Assembly (NCBI GenBank): GCA_022419385.1
Contig: JAJUBI010000006.1
Span: 2,604,001 to 2,668,000, forward strand
Origin: Paraconiothyrium sp. Pb-2020
Taxonomy: Eukaryota; Ascomycota; Dothideomycetes; Pleosporales; Didymosphaeriaceae
Length of the DNA: 64,000 bases
Reading direction: 5' to 3'
The notes under the pieces were generated by a model. That model was not told where the DNA came from. It searched no databases and was given only the letters and a program-made list of their open reading frames with translations. The position numbers and the translations under genes are program-made. Positions 11,505 through 22,304 of the stretch are shown here, piece by piece. Every line of letters starts with the position of its first letter. Within the stretch, counting starts at the first letter, position 1.

Positions 11505-12565
11505 TCATTGCCACTGACGTTCGATCAACTCAATCTTATCATCAGCACCAGTATCGCCATGCTTGGTAAAGCGATATCCTTTGCCCGCAGACACCCATAG
11601 ACCGTCGAAAATCCGTCCCGGGTGGAATGCAGTCATCATCATAACAGCAATAATGATCAAGGGTCCTTCGAAGATCATGAAGGTGACCTCATCGTTGGCA
11701 AGGTGACTTTGGAATCCGCCCCAAAGCTCAGCCACACGGTATACACTTCGGATGAAGATGAGCAAAGTCGCGGCGAAGAGGCTCCATTGGAACCAACGAA
11801 AGCTTGGATCGGCTCGGAGATTTTCGTATAGAGGGGCCTGCCCGGTGAGATTTCCAGCGTTCTTCGCCTTCTTTACTCGGAAGGCGAAGTCACCCCAAAG
11901 AGCGAAGAAGATGATCATAGAGATGATCTGGGAGATCAGACCAGCAATCATAATGTGAACACCTAGGTCTCTGCTGTTGGTGTTGTTGGCCATTGAGGCA
12001 ATGGCCCCACCGATAGACTGTAGAATCAGAGACAACAGGTCGCAGCCGACAAAGATGTAGGTGTACATCTTTGGCTTTATGCGGGAAAATTCGGCGCCGA
12101 CGGTCACGATGACTCGGCTGAGGCAAAGATAAATGCCACCCGTCAGAAGAGCAGGGGCAACTGTGAGAGGAACCAGATATCTGAACTGAATTAGCACGAT
12201 ATGCAAGTACTTAGAGGTGCATGCTTGGGTACTCACATGAGAAAGTTGTTCATGTCGAAGGGGTTGTTATGCAACATCAAGCGGCCGCCATATCCAACTA
12301 TTTCGCCAAAAATACCCAGGCAGACAGCGATCATGTAGGTCCACGTCTTCTTCCGAATACCAAAAAAGAGTTGTATGAAAAGCAGTATGATGAAGCAAAT
12401 ACCATAGATCGTGTTGCCCGCGAATGTCGGCTGATAATTGACAATTGCCATTGATAGGGGACATACTCCGACCTCGCAACGCAAGGGTTTGGCGGCTTTT
12501 GTGGCCGCAGTGCTGTTCTTCGTGGCCTCGCGAACCACGAGGGTCAATAACTCCGTGGCATCCAT
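11505..12565 (-). CDS. RTA1-like seven-helix membrane protein
   Basis: Two exons, 12565-12237 and 12180-11505, joined across a 56-nt intron, giving 334 residues. Seven hydrophobic helices are visible in order: GICFIILLFIQLFF, the TYMIAVCLGIFGEIVGY helix, the VPLTVAPALLTGGIYLCL helix, YIFVGCDLLSLIL, the MIAGLISQIISMIIFFAL helix, the SLFAATLLIFIRSVYRVAEL region and FEGPLIIIAVMMM. The FIRSVYRVAEL motif and the GxxxDLLSLxxQxxG helix are typical of the RTA1 family, which includes Rsb1 and Rta1, linked to sphingoid-base export and resistance to toxic lipophiles. The inserted charged loop and cytosolic tail fit plasma membrane localisation. I start at the ATG at 12565; an in-frame codon upstream at 12643 would add 26 residues without membrane character. 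Transported substrate not deducible. Confidence 0.9.
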
Positions 12566-13588
12566 AGCGTAAGGGGAGAAAATGATAAAAGAGTGTGGTT
12601 GAAAGAGTGTGTTTGTATTTGTTCGGAGAAGGCCTGAGCACATGTGTTTATGTATGACTTGACGGCGTAAGTCATATATCGCACGATAAAGACCGCAAGG
12701 GCTTTATTCGGAGAATAGCAACTCGCACGTACATAGTAGAGTCCGATGAGGCCTACATCTTAGCGCCCCATAATCCGGAAAGGGAAGCCTTATGAGTACT
12801 ACGCCGCACCGAAAAGCTGCATCCATCCAATCGCGGAGAATTAGATCCTTTAAGCCCTGCTGTCCGACGATCGCTAGACATGATCAAACGTAGCGCATTC
12901 TCGGCAGCTCTGATGCCCGTAAGCGTACGGTCGGCCTGCTTACGATACGGAGATTAATCATGTTGGAACACCGATGCGCCAGGCTCTACCAGATCATTGA
13001 TTGGCAGCAACCCGCACAGTGCTACTATTGCAAAACTTCTTTATTCTAGTAATCAGGGTTCTGTTTTGATCTTGTCAGCTTCTCGATAATTAGCAGAACA
13101 CTATACGTTTGGTGGAAACAGGACCGTGCAGTCAACTTCACGTATCGTTGCGTAACATCTGCAGCATGCAGCTGTCCCTAGGCCGATCTTCTATCTTCTC
13201 CTTGCGAGCATTGAGCAAGACGACGAGGGGGTTGGGGCTGAGCGCAGACTGGTGCGGCGTAGAAGATGACATCGGAGGTTTACGAATCCCAAGCAGTTTG
13301 GGTGCGCCAATTACGTAAGCCAGCATTCGTTACCCCTACGAAGTAATGCGCGTTCGAAGATTCGATGCTTCGGGAGGCTGTCCTTGCTTGTTCAATTCGT
13401 CCCTCTATCTCGTCGTTGATACATCTTTGATTTTATTGGTACTGTTCAAGAAAGCACAGTCCATGTTGAAGTTCGATCATATCTCCTAAGATTGACCTTA
13501 CTTTCCATAAACAGCGCAGCCTCTGGCACTTCAGCTACAATCCACGAGCACCAGATCTCAGTCAGCCCTTGATTTTATGCTTGGTAAT
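12566..13588. other. Intergenic region, no gene seen
   Basis: About 1 kb holding the promoter of the RTA1-like gene (reading left) and the 3' end of the acetyltransferase gene. No open frame has family-like sequence. Confidence 0.5.
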
Positions 13589-14288
13589 CTACGATGAAGC
13601 TGAGGGTTTGACAGGCGCCCGTATCATTAGAGGCGCAGTGAAGGTTTTGTCCCCACCAAAAGGTCTCATATCCGCTTCGAATGTTTCTGCATCCTTAAAC
13701 CCATGCCTTCCATATAGATTGTGGGCCGCGTGACTCGACTCAAGATACACCGGCAGACCCAATTGGTCCGCTCTTTCAGTCCCCCATTTGAGCAGCAAAC
13801 TTGCAGCGCCACGTCTTTGATACTTGGGGTCAGTATGCAGCATGTGCAGATCTGCGCTCGTCAGCTCTTGTGTTTTGCAGACGTCAACGCCCACACATAC
13901 ACAGATGCGGCTTCGTTCCCATGATGGCTTTTTTCCGGTCAATGAGGCCGCCGAAGAAAGCTTTGCACGCTTCTACGTTGACTCCGGGCCCTGCTGGCAA
14001 GGGGCGTCCTGGGGACGAGGCGACCGACTCAGGTGTTTCGTAGATGTGGTATTTGGCAAACGCGATTTGTTCGCCTGTCACTTCGTCCACAGCTATCAGA
14101 AGTCGGACTGTGGGGTCGTTATCGCGCATAGAAATGATCTGTTTGGCTCTTCCTTCTATTCGGGCGCCTGGTGGGAAGGGCCCTGGGAAGAATAGGGAGC
14201 TGCCAGTGCCAGTGTCGTACGCCGCAGCTTCTGCTTCGGCCGCGCGTGGTATGTCAGTGTCTGATGCTTCCTGTATTTTGATCGCCAT
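13589..14288 (-). CDS. GNAT-family N-acetyltransferase
   Basis: Two exons, 14288-13901 and 13851-13589, giving 216 residues. The intron (49 nt, GTATGT donor, GCAG acceptor) was placed so that the reading runs PHLYLHMLHTDPKYQRRGAA, which is GNAT motif A: a beta strand, then the acetyl-CoA pyrophosphate loop Q-R-R-G-A. Another in-frame choice of acceptor gave a stop. Motif B follows (GLPVYLESSHAAHNLYGRHGF). This layout is common in fungal GNATs of unknown substrate; they transfer acetyl groups from acetyl-CoA to amines. It is probably cytosolic, since the N terminus (MAIKIQEASDTDIPRAAEAE) has no signal. It lies close to the next gene upstream on the same strand. Confidence 0.88.
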
Positions 14289-14461
14289 GATTGGTTTCTT
14301 TGTGTTGTGAGAGAAAGTTGGCAGATTGAGTCCTGAAGAAAAGTGCGTATGTTACTAAGCGCCTAGAACGGAAGGTCCGCCCTTCTGACTCACGCGCCCT
14401 TTGACTGAGTTGACGATAGCAGGTCAATCGCAAACGGCGCTCCTCCGAGATACAAGGTATT

Positions 14462-16038
14462 TCAAATGTCGGTATCCGATACTGAATGCATGACCACGGG
14501 TTGTTCCTCGATACGACTAATTCGCGACTGTGGCGAATGCAACTCCTGCCAGAATCGCCATACTTTCTGTTCCATTGAATGGTTTGACCAGATGAACTTT
14601 TTTAAGAGTGCAAGGAGCTGGTCCCAGTCATCATATAGTCCATCCAAAAGGCCGTGGTGGCGATTTCGTATCATCTCGATAGCTCGTGAACGAATTCGAC
14701 TCCGCTTAGCCATAGCTCCACTCACGAATAGAAGCCACAACAATAACCTCTTGTACTCGTCCTTCCTCCACCTTGGGTCGCCTTGAGTTTTGTTCACTAA
14801 GGTCATGACTTGTGTTGCGCAGTACTCCGGAATAAAACAGCCCTCCCAGATCCCCGTGGACAGATTGTAAGTGACGAAGAAGGCGGCGAAAATACAAGCT
14901 TGTAGTAGAGAATCCTCTGCGCCTGAAACTCGATTGTAGCTCAGTAAGTCGACCAATCGAGACTCTATGCAATATTGGAAATTGTCGATAGGACATTGTT
15001 GAAGCACAAGCCCCTCCGGGGTACAGCGCATGTCGACTAATGTGCAAAGGGCGTTAAGATCGAGGATGACGTCTACGAATTCTGCAGCGAAATCAGAAAT
15101 GACGTTGTCAAACCCGGGAGGTACGAAGCGGCCGGGAGCTGACGCCGGGAAAGTCTCGCGGCTGATCTCTTCATAGTCTCGATGGGAAAGCAGGCGTTTT
15201 GTGCCGACGAAGAGACATGAATACAAGTCTTGCCAAAAGAGCGCGCGCCTGATGGGATCTGTCAGGGAGACGTTGGAAGCCTTGGTCAGCTCCACTACGT
15301 TCTTGATAGCACCAAGATGCGTTACAATGCTGTTCGCATGGGATCCGTCCACCCGATACTGGAGTATGGATCAATTTCGAAAAGCCATGACAAGCGGTAG
15401 GAGATGAGTACCTCGTAACCAATAATCAAGAGCATTGCCGTCAGCGTAGACACTGATGGCACCAGTCCCGGATTGGACATGCGGTGCCTTAAATTACGCA
15501 GCGTCGCTCCGCGCTGCGTCAAGCATTCTACATTGGGAACGTTCATGTTGGCAGCCAATGCTAGTGCAAGTGAAAGTGCATGGAACATCAATGGGTCCGA
15601 TAGTGCGCCCCGAAACACATTGTCCAGGCCTTCGAAGAAGATCTTCCCAGCTTCTTCAACGCAGAAGACTGGTTCACCGGCGGAGCGTGCACTCTCTAAC
15701 ACGTGTTAAAGGTATTCTCTTTTGGTGTGAGTACGGAGACACTGACTATGCGCCATCAATGATCTCAGACGTTCGCCATCCCCCGGTAGAGAGTCGAATG
15801 GGTCAAGTCGTCCGCCCGACACAGGTTTCACGATAACCATGGCAGCGTTCGGCCGCACATCTTGTCTCAACTTTCCAGTCTGCGCATCGATGCCACTAGT
15901 CACAAAGTTCTCGTTCCTCTTCGCTTCTTCTCTCCGCTTGTTTTCTATTCCCGCGCGGATGGCGTGCTGTCGTATGCGCTGTTGGCGCTTCTGGTCTCGC
16001 ATCTCGTGCGGGTGGCTGACTGTTACGAACTCAAACAT
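14462..16038 (-). CDS. Fungal-specific transcription-factor-like protein without zinc cluster
   Basis: Three exons read downward: 16038-15735, 15695-15412 and 15358-14462, about 494 residues. The N terminus (MFEFVTVSHPHEMRDQKRQQ) and the basic helix after it are typical of a fungal family often annotated as tachykinin-family or fungal-regulator-like proteins. The helical C-terminal body resembles the Fungal_trans_2 type domain. No zinc cluster is present. The 53-nt intron at 15359-15411 is well supported (GYE joined to YRVDGSHANSIV). The first intron is less certain: GTACTC...GTTAG at 15696-15734 is only 39 nt, whereas a downstream acceptor at 15669 gives 66 nt; both keep the frame and remove a stop. 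Function unknown; a nuclear role is inference from the domain type. Confidence 0.75.
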
Positions 16039-18247
16039 GGTTTTTTCCCGTTTTGTTTGGTGCGGCTCTTCCTATGGATAAAAGAGGAAAGAAGACATTT
16101 CCCAGAGTTATGTGCTTGGCGGAGGATTGAGCTGGGGTATTAGTCACAAGGTGCCTGGCCCCTACTAGTGCATAAGTGGTGGTTGCATCCCTTAGCTCGG
16201 TCTCTAAGCATCTAACTGGTGGGGCTTGTTGTTGGTGCTTACATACATCGGGAATCCATGGATCGTTGAAGTGCACATGAAAGCTGACGGCAGACATACA
16301 ATTCAAAGCAAGTTCTGTCAAAATTTGAAGGACCTAGGTGGTATGCCTACTGCGAGACGATGGCTTCTATATCTTTGACGAAGAAGGCTATAACCAACTG
16401 CGAAGCCGAGTCTGCACGCCGCGCAATTTTTATCTTGTTTACGAAAGCAATAGAAATATTGTGTAGCCTGAGCTCAAGGTTTGTAGCAGTCCGACTATGC
16501 GCAATCTGCATGGAAGGAAAATTGGCTCGAGTAGAGTGTTTGCGAGGTCGAGCGTAGAGAGCTTGCTGGTAACACAGAGCGGCTGAAGTATGCTCAGGGG
16601 TGCAGTACCCATTAGCAAGCTATTTCGCGCGGAAGATTCCGACGAGACCTGGTTGAGACGAATATACCTCCGTTTCTCCACCACATCGTTGCGCACTTCG
16701 TCAACCATTCGTGGAAATGATCGTAACGAGAAAGGAACAAGAGAGGCCATCCGAAAAAGAAACTATGTGATCATCTCTGGATTGACAGCGAGAGAATAAA
16801 ACTTGTGGAAGGATCTTGTCTACATAGCACGTTCGTACCGATTGAAAGGGAGACTATGGCCTGCAGCGAAGCTGATGTCTATCTTTGGTGACTAGCTACA
16901 CGAATCTTCCCGCCGTTTGGATACTATGAGTATTTCCGACGGAGATTTTCTGGAGATCTGAGGATCGCAGAAGATAATCCCACTTCCGCAGAGACCAGGT
17001 GCTGTCTTGGTATGCCCAGGTCACACTGTTTAAATTGCGCGTCGTCAGCTTCGAGCGGTAACTTCAGCGCCACGATGTAATGACATCGCAAGAGCAGGGT
17101 GTACGCAGTATCAACAGATGAGGCGACCAAGAGTAGGATGTGAACTTCGGTTTACGCAACTTGGTAGGAGACTTAAGGTCGCTTGGTGTTTCGGACGTAC
17201 TAATGTTCGCGACGGATACCGCATAGGAGAGGAAGTCCTTTGGGCTGGCAATGAATCAGAAGGGAATTTTTTTTACATGTTAGATGGTTGCCTCTCCTCG
17301 ATTCTTGCCCGGTAACGTGCTATATGGTATGGAACGATATCAGTGTCCATGCGTTCCTAAATCGGAGAGGAATACCAGTGCTGGTTCTATTGTGACGAAT
17401 CTCGCATGATGTACGATCGTTCACTTAGAAACAACAAACATGCCCTAACGACATAAGACTCTCCTTCCACTGACGTACTTCCCGAGCATTCTTCGTCACC
17501 TTCACTCAACCTGTAGTGTCATCCGCCACCACAGAGCATGAAGTGAATGAAGGCTTGCGTCAGAGTGCTCAGACCCGTCGTTCTTTCTCAATGCGGCTCA
17601 GCTGAAACACCAGCTCATAGCATAGACTCTCGAGGTTCCATGGTTGAAGGTTCGGACATGCGCCAACCATCAGGGACGGCCAGTGACATATGTGGTCCGA
17701 GAACCGGACAACCGCGCTGATGCAGGTACACAGAATCAGGCAGGTTTGTCGGGATACAATCCTTCAGTGTTCGATCATTTACTCATCAATAAATTTGAAC
17801 TCGATAGCGAACTATCTCGACCGGATGTGTAATCAACGCTCTCTTTCTCGAACTTCTCGCTTGAGCTTGTAGGGTGCATCAGCCGCGAAGTTGAAGTGTT
17901 GTTCGTGGGTGATTTCCCTTCCCGCGCGCATATGAAACATCGCGCCAGCGCTACGGCCGCCCCGCCTGCATACGCGTCCATGGTACCCGTTTTGACACCA
18001 TGCAGAGCCTTGTTTCACGGAAAGCATACGCGTCACAGCACCTCATTCCCATTCGCGATTTGCAAGGCTGGACAAGCCTCCCCACGAATGACTACAGGGT
18101 GATGTGCTGTGTTTAATGAAACGGGCTCCACCGAAACAAAGCAACGACTCGGAGCCACAGTCTCGACCCCGGCGCCTGGGCCTCGAGGGAAAGCTTAGAC
18201 GTCTTGTAAGGGTCGGAAGATCTCTTGGGGGTTGGTAAAAGTCGCTG
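16039..18247. other. Gene-poor interval
   Basis: About 2.2 kb in which no frame on either strand shows family-like sequence or joins across plausible introns. The left part is the promoter of the preceding leftward gene, the right part the upstream region of the secreted repeat protein gene. Confidence 0.5.
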
Positions 18248-18256
18248 ATATAAAAG
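18248..18256 (+). promoter_or_regulatory. TATA box of the secreted repeat protein gene
   Basis: ATATAAAAG lies about 225 bp before the ATG at 18473, in front of a long pyrimidine-rich leader (18300-18370). A consensus-like TATA element fits strong regulated expression, as often seen for fungal secreted structural proteins. Start site not shown directly. Confidence 0.5.
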
Positions 18257-18472
18257 TCAGAAGGGCGATGTAGATGTAAAAACCACAGCTCAGCAACTCC
18301 GTTCACTTCTTCGTACTTCCACTGACTTTTCAGTCACTGTCTTTCTTTCAGAGTACACTGTGTGTCTCAGTCTTTTTAGCATATTTTGCAGCTGCATCTT
18401 AGAACTTCCAGCTTTTCAATAACCTTCGCCATCCGCGTGCTTTGGGATCATTCTCGCCTTTCAAGATCAAAA

Positions 18473-19733
18473 ATGAAGTTCACCGCCTTCTCCGCAGCTC
18501 TCGTCATTGCCTTTGTCTCCGCTCAGGAGTCTGGCTCAGCTCGCCCTGAGTTCAGCGGCTTCCCTAGCGGTGCTGCTCGTCCCACCGGTGCTTTCCCGTC
18601 TGGTGCATCTGGCTTTGCGCACCCGTCCGGTCACCATGGACACCCCCACCACAGGCCCAGCGGCGCTTCAGGCTTTGCTCACCCGTCCGGCACCCGTCCT
18701 ACAGGCCTTCCCGAGATCTCAGGCTTCCCGTCTGGTGCTGCTCCGTCCGGCGCTGCGCCTACAGATGCCGGCCTCGAGCGCCGTCAAGAGAGCGGTTTCG
18801 CTCATCCATCCGGCTCGGGACGTCCTGAGTTCCCTAGTGGTCTGCCGAGTGGCTTTCCTAGCGGTGGCTTCCCGAGCGGTCCTAGTGGTGTAGCCCCCAC
18901 AGGCTTCCCCGGGTTCCCCTCAGGTTTTGCTCACGGTAGCGGGCGTCCTCATCCTACCGGCCCTCCTCCATCAGGCTTCCCCACAAACTTCCCTAGGCCT
19001 ACCGGCTCTTTCAGCGGGCCTGCTCCTTCTGGTGTCGCGCCTTCAGGCCTCGAGCGCCGTCAAGAGAGCGGCTTCGCTCATCCATCGGGCTCTGGCCGTC
19101 CTGAGTTTCCCAGCGGAGTGGCTCCGTCAGGCATTCCTAGCGGTGGATTTGCTCACGGCTCTGGCCGTCCTCGTCCTACTGGTAAGTAATTTCCAACCTT
19201 CTTGCCTGTAAATGTACCTTACATCCGGCTGTTGTGTTCGCCATCCGGGAGTGACAAAAGTACTGAAGCATTTTCTTCCTACGCTACCTTCCCTTGACGT
19301 TGACTGACATCATATCTGCCTAGGCCCTCCTCCATCCGGCTTCCCGTCCGGTTCTGGCTTCCCTCGACCGACTGGCAGCTTTGGTGGTGCTGTTCCTTCA
19401 GGTGCCCAGTCTTTCGGAGCTCAAGCATTCGACGCCAGCGCTACTCAGGGTGGTGAGCGCCCCACTGGTGCTTTCCCATCTGGAGACTTCCCGTCAGGCT
19501 TTGGCGGCTTCCACTCCGGAAGTGCTCAGCCTACTGGCGGCTTTGGTGGACAAGGTCAACAGGGTGGTCAAGGTGGCTTCCCTGGCTTTGGCGGCCAATC
19601 TGGCTCTGCTCAGCCTACTGGTAGCGCTGGCGGCCATGGAGGCTTCGGTGGACAGCGATCTGGCGCTGCAGGTGCCCAGCCTACCGCCGGATCTGCCGCG
19701 CCTAGCGGTTTCCAGACCGTCCGCCGTGTCTAG
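18473..19733 (+). CDS. Secreted Gly/Ser/Pro-rich repeat protein with Kex2-type sites
   Basis: Two exons, 18473-19181 and 19324-19733, giving 372 residues; the 142-nt intron is GT-AG and in frame. A 17-residue signal peptide (MKFTAFSAALVIAFVSA) is followed by QESGSARPEF. The rest is built from short units of the types GFPSG, GFAHPSG and RPTG, with Gly/Gln-rich C-terminal units (GGFGGQ, AQPTG). There are no cysteines and no membrane segment. At residues 100-105 and 192-197 the sequence GLERRQ gives dibasic Kex2-type sites, each followed by QESGFAHPSGSGRPEF, and the codons of these two units are nearly the same. Cleavage at both sites and at the signal peptide would each expose QESG. It could be a Kex2-processed repeat precursor or a wall/surface structural protein. 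No homologue recognised. Confidence 0.78.
18770..18841 (+). repeat. Direct repeat unit 1 (GLERR-QESGFAHPSG)
   Basis: First copy of a 72-bp coding repeat inside the secreted protein gene. It matches the copy at 19046-19117 at nearly all positions; most differences are third-codon changes, which points to selection on the peptide or recent duplication. Confidence 0.8.
19046..19117 (+). repeat. Direct repeat unit 2 (GLERR-QESGFAHPSG)
   Basis: Second copy of the 72-bp unit, 276 bp downstream of the first and in the same frame. It encodes the same dibasic site and the same following peptide. Confidence 0.8.
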
Positions 19734-21248
19734 AAATCGGAGAGTTGAGGCGTGTTATGATAACTTTGGAAGGAGTATGAGGAGCTTTTCGAGACGAGCA
19801 TGATGGTGTGGAAGGAGCTGGATGTTCTATTGTATATATACTTTCTTACACTCTTTGTAGCGCGAGCGCGACACTTTACACCAATGAAGCTGATACTTGT
19901 CAATCAATACTTGCTAACTGAATTTGGTGTCATGATCGGCCAGTTGATTGATAGCATGGTCGATATCGGAATGCTTTTCTGTATGACCGAGATCCTTCCA
20001 CAGCTTTAGTCCGCCGCGTTGAGTTTAGATTCCAGTGCGTTACATCGGACGCACGCTGTCGAGCCTCTCGTGAAAGTAGGCGTAATGCAGACCATGGATG
20101 CGTTCATGGTTCCGATTCGATTTGATACCAAAACGCAAAGAATGTGGAGATATGAAGGTCTGAGGGCATGTTGGATGCTAGACTGGTCCCGATGGCGGCA
20201 GAGGTATGATAGCGCAAGTGCGCCACGGGCTGGTGACTTTTGTCGTATACCACGACAACCGGGAAACAGGTTGTAATGCAGTGCTGTATGTACTGTATCT
20301 CGGTACCGAGTACCTGGTGTGCTTTGGCTGGTGTGATGAATCTTTTTTACTCCTACCTATATCGCGACCCGTAAGTATTTGCAGCCACTGTCGCTGACAT
20401 TGCACGCTGAAGAAACAGTGTAACACATCACCATAAGTAATGAGCTCGTCCAGTCGGTGCAATTCGCTCCATGGAAATATGTACAGGGGATACCCAGTTT
20501 GGTAGAAATCGCAATGTAAAGCATTCAATACCAACTAAGAGGACGCGGCTTCGCGATGTCGAGCCTAAACAAAGTCAATAGACTACAGACAATGCTAAGC
20601 TGCGAATATGTAAAGACAGCTAGATTTGTGGGTTTGGGTTAGGATACTGGAGGAGCCTAGAACTCTTCAGTAAGTATGGAAGAACATGGCTTTAGCAAGA
20701 TTGGTGTTCCATGGCCCAGAGATACAACATGGCAATAGTGAGCTCTCACTGGCCCGTGGTAGATGTATGACGTTCTTTGCGGCTTCTGAATCGATGCGGT
20801 ATGTAACGTGGGAACTGTGTCATTGAAGCCGTCAGCATGGGCAACTGTCTCGTCGCGTAGCGAGGAAAGAGTTTCATGCTGAAAGTCGATGCTGCTTTGA
20901 ACTGGCTGCGTAGATAAGTGCTAATTTCAAGGCTGCAATGTTGTCAACAGTCCACAGCACATGCATACATTGGACGTTAAGGACAATTGGTGATTCTTAG
21001 CGCATGTGTTTACACGAACAGGTGTGCACCTCTGTTTCGTTCGTCGTCTAATACTTCAGGTTGCGTGCTCCTGTGCGAAGAAAAGGCGCAGCACTGTGAG
21101 ATCACGGCACGTGCATTGGCGCTAAACCGAAATAAGCGCGACCCACCTCGCTTAGATTTTGCGCACCGCACTCGACCACCAAGCCGCGCAGCACAACCCT
21201 CCGCAAGACTCCCACTTCGACATCTCGACACACCGACAAACCGTCACG
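19734..21248. other. Intergenic region, no gene seen
   Basis: About 1.5 kb containing the 3' end of the secreted protein gene and the promoter of the ribosomal protein gene. Small frames on both strands lack recognisable sequence. The last 120 bp before 21249 are C-rich, as expected for a ribosomal protein leader. Confidence 0.5.
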
Positions 21249-21521
21249 ATGCCGGTACGCCGCCGCCCGCTTGAGCCTCCCCAGTTGTTATACTAATGCT
21301 TTGCAGAGCCACAAGTCCTTCCGCACCAAGCAAAAGCTTGCCAAAGCTCAGAAGCAGAACCGCCCCATCCCCCAATGGATCCGCCTGAGGACGGGCAACA
21401 CCATCCGGTACGGCTCTCTCGACGCACCCGCAACATTATACGGGATCTGAATGGACACTGACAGCGATGCAGCTACAACGCCAAGAGGCGACACTGGCGC
21501 AAGACCCGCATCGGCATCTAA
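21249..21521 (+). CDS. RPL39: 60S ribosomal protein eL39
   Basis: Three exons, 21249-21254, 21307-21407 and 21473-21521, giving the 51-residue protein expected for eL39. The first exon carries only the codons for Met-Pro. Exon 2 gives SHKSFRTKQKLAKAQKQN and exon 3 ends in RRHWRKTRIGI, diagnostic for eL39, a small basic protein near the peptide exit tunnel of the large subunit. Introns of 52 and 65 nt have clear branch sites (TACTAAT at 21291, CACTGAC at 21456). An intron just after the start is common in fungal ribosomal protein genes and may matter for expression. The individual exons are too short to be found as long frames, so the gene is easily missed. Confidence 0.97.
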
Positions 21522-22304
21522 ATGCCTCGCCACACCTCTCCCTTCCTTCTCACGATTCTCGATCCCCAGCTTCAATCCTTTCACGTCCGGCAAGCGAACG
21601 ACACGGGGACAGCATGGCCACGGTCACTGCGAGGTGGTAGGGGATGGAACGGACGCACGATGGTTGCATGCATATCATGATTTGAGTGAAGGGTTTTCGA
21701 GTCACGACACTCACTCTGGCTGGCGCTTACGGGTTCGAAAATTAGGGTTAGGCAGTGGATATGAATGAATCACTTGCTGGACTGAACAATCTTGTGGGGG
21801 TGACTACGTGTGTGGGCTTGATCTGCCGAATCAGTATCAGGATCGAGACCACGCGAGTAGATATGGGTGCAGTCGCTCAGCTGTTTGTGACAACAGAACG
21901 CCGCTGGTGTTTCGTAGCATCGACGCTCGTTCACGTAACCCACTGCAGGTTCTACTTGACCTGCGCATGAAGCAGGACTCCTCGGACGCAGCACTTCACC
22001 ATACGGATGCGAAAAGTCCCAATGCGTTGCCGAGTCATTCTGTTTGAAGTTTACGATTCTCTCCTTACCAGCGTAAGACTACGGAAGATTCTCGTGCTGC
22101 ACGCCCGTCTTACGCAGCCACGGAACCGCGAGCTGGTTGCTCATCCTTGCTATCCCACGGTTCTAAAACTTTAGACGGGGCATTTTAACCCAAATGTATA
22201 TCATGAAGTTTACTATGTATAGCCCTGACGTATCTCAATCATGCATGCCCTAATCCAGTCATACCACGTGCAGGCATAGCCCTTCCCCCCTTACCTTCTA
22301 CCAA
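21522..22304. other. Intergenic between convergent genes
   Basis: Contains the 3' ends of RPL39 and NTA1. A short telomere-like string TTAGGGTTAGG lies at about 21743-21753, inside a stretch without other repeats. No gene seen. Confidence 0.5.

Noticed and set aside
21743..21753. TTAGGGTTAGG as a telomeric repeat tract
   Set aside because: Less than two units with no further copies nearby; too short to be telomeric, though it could be a telobox-like site.
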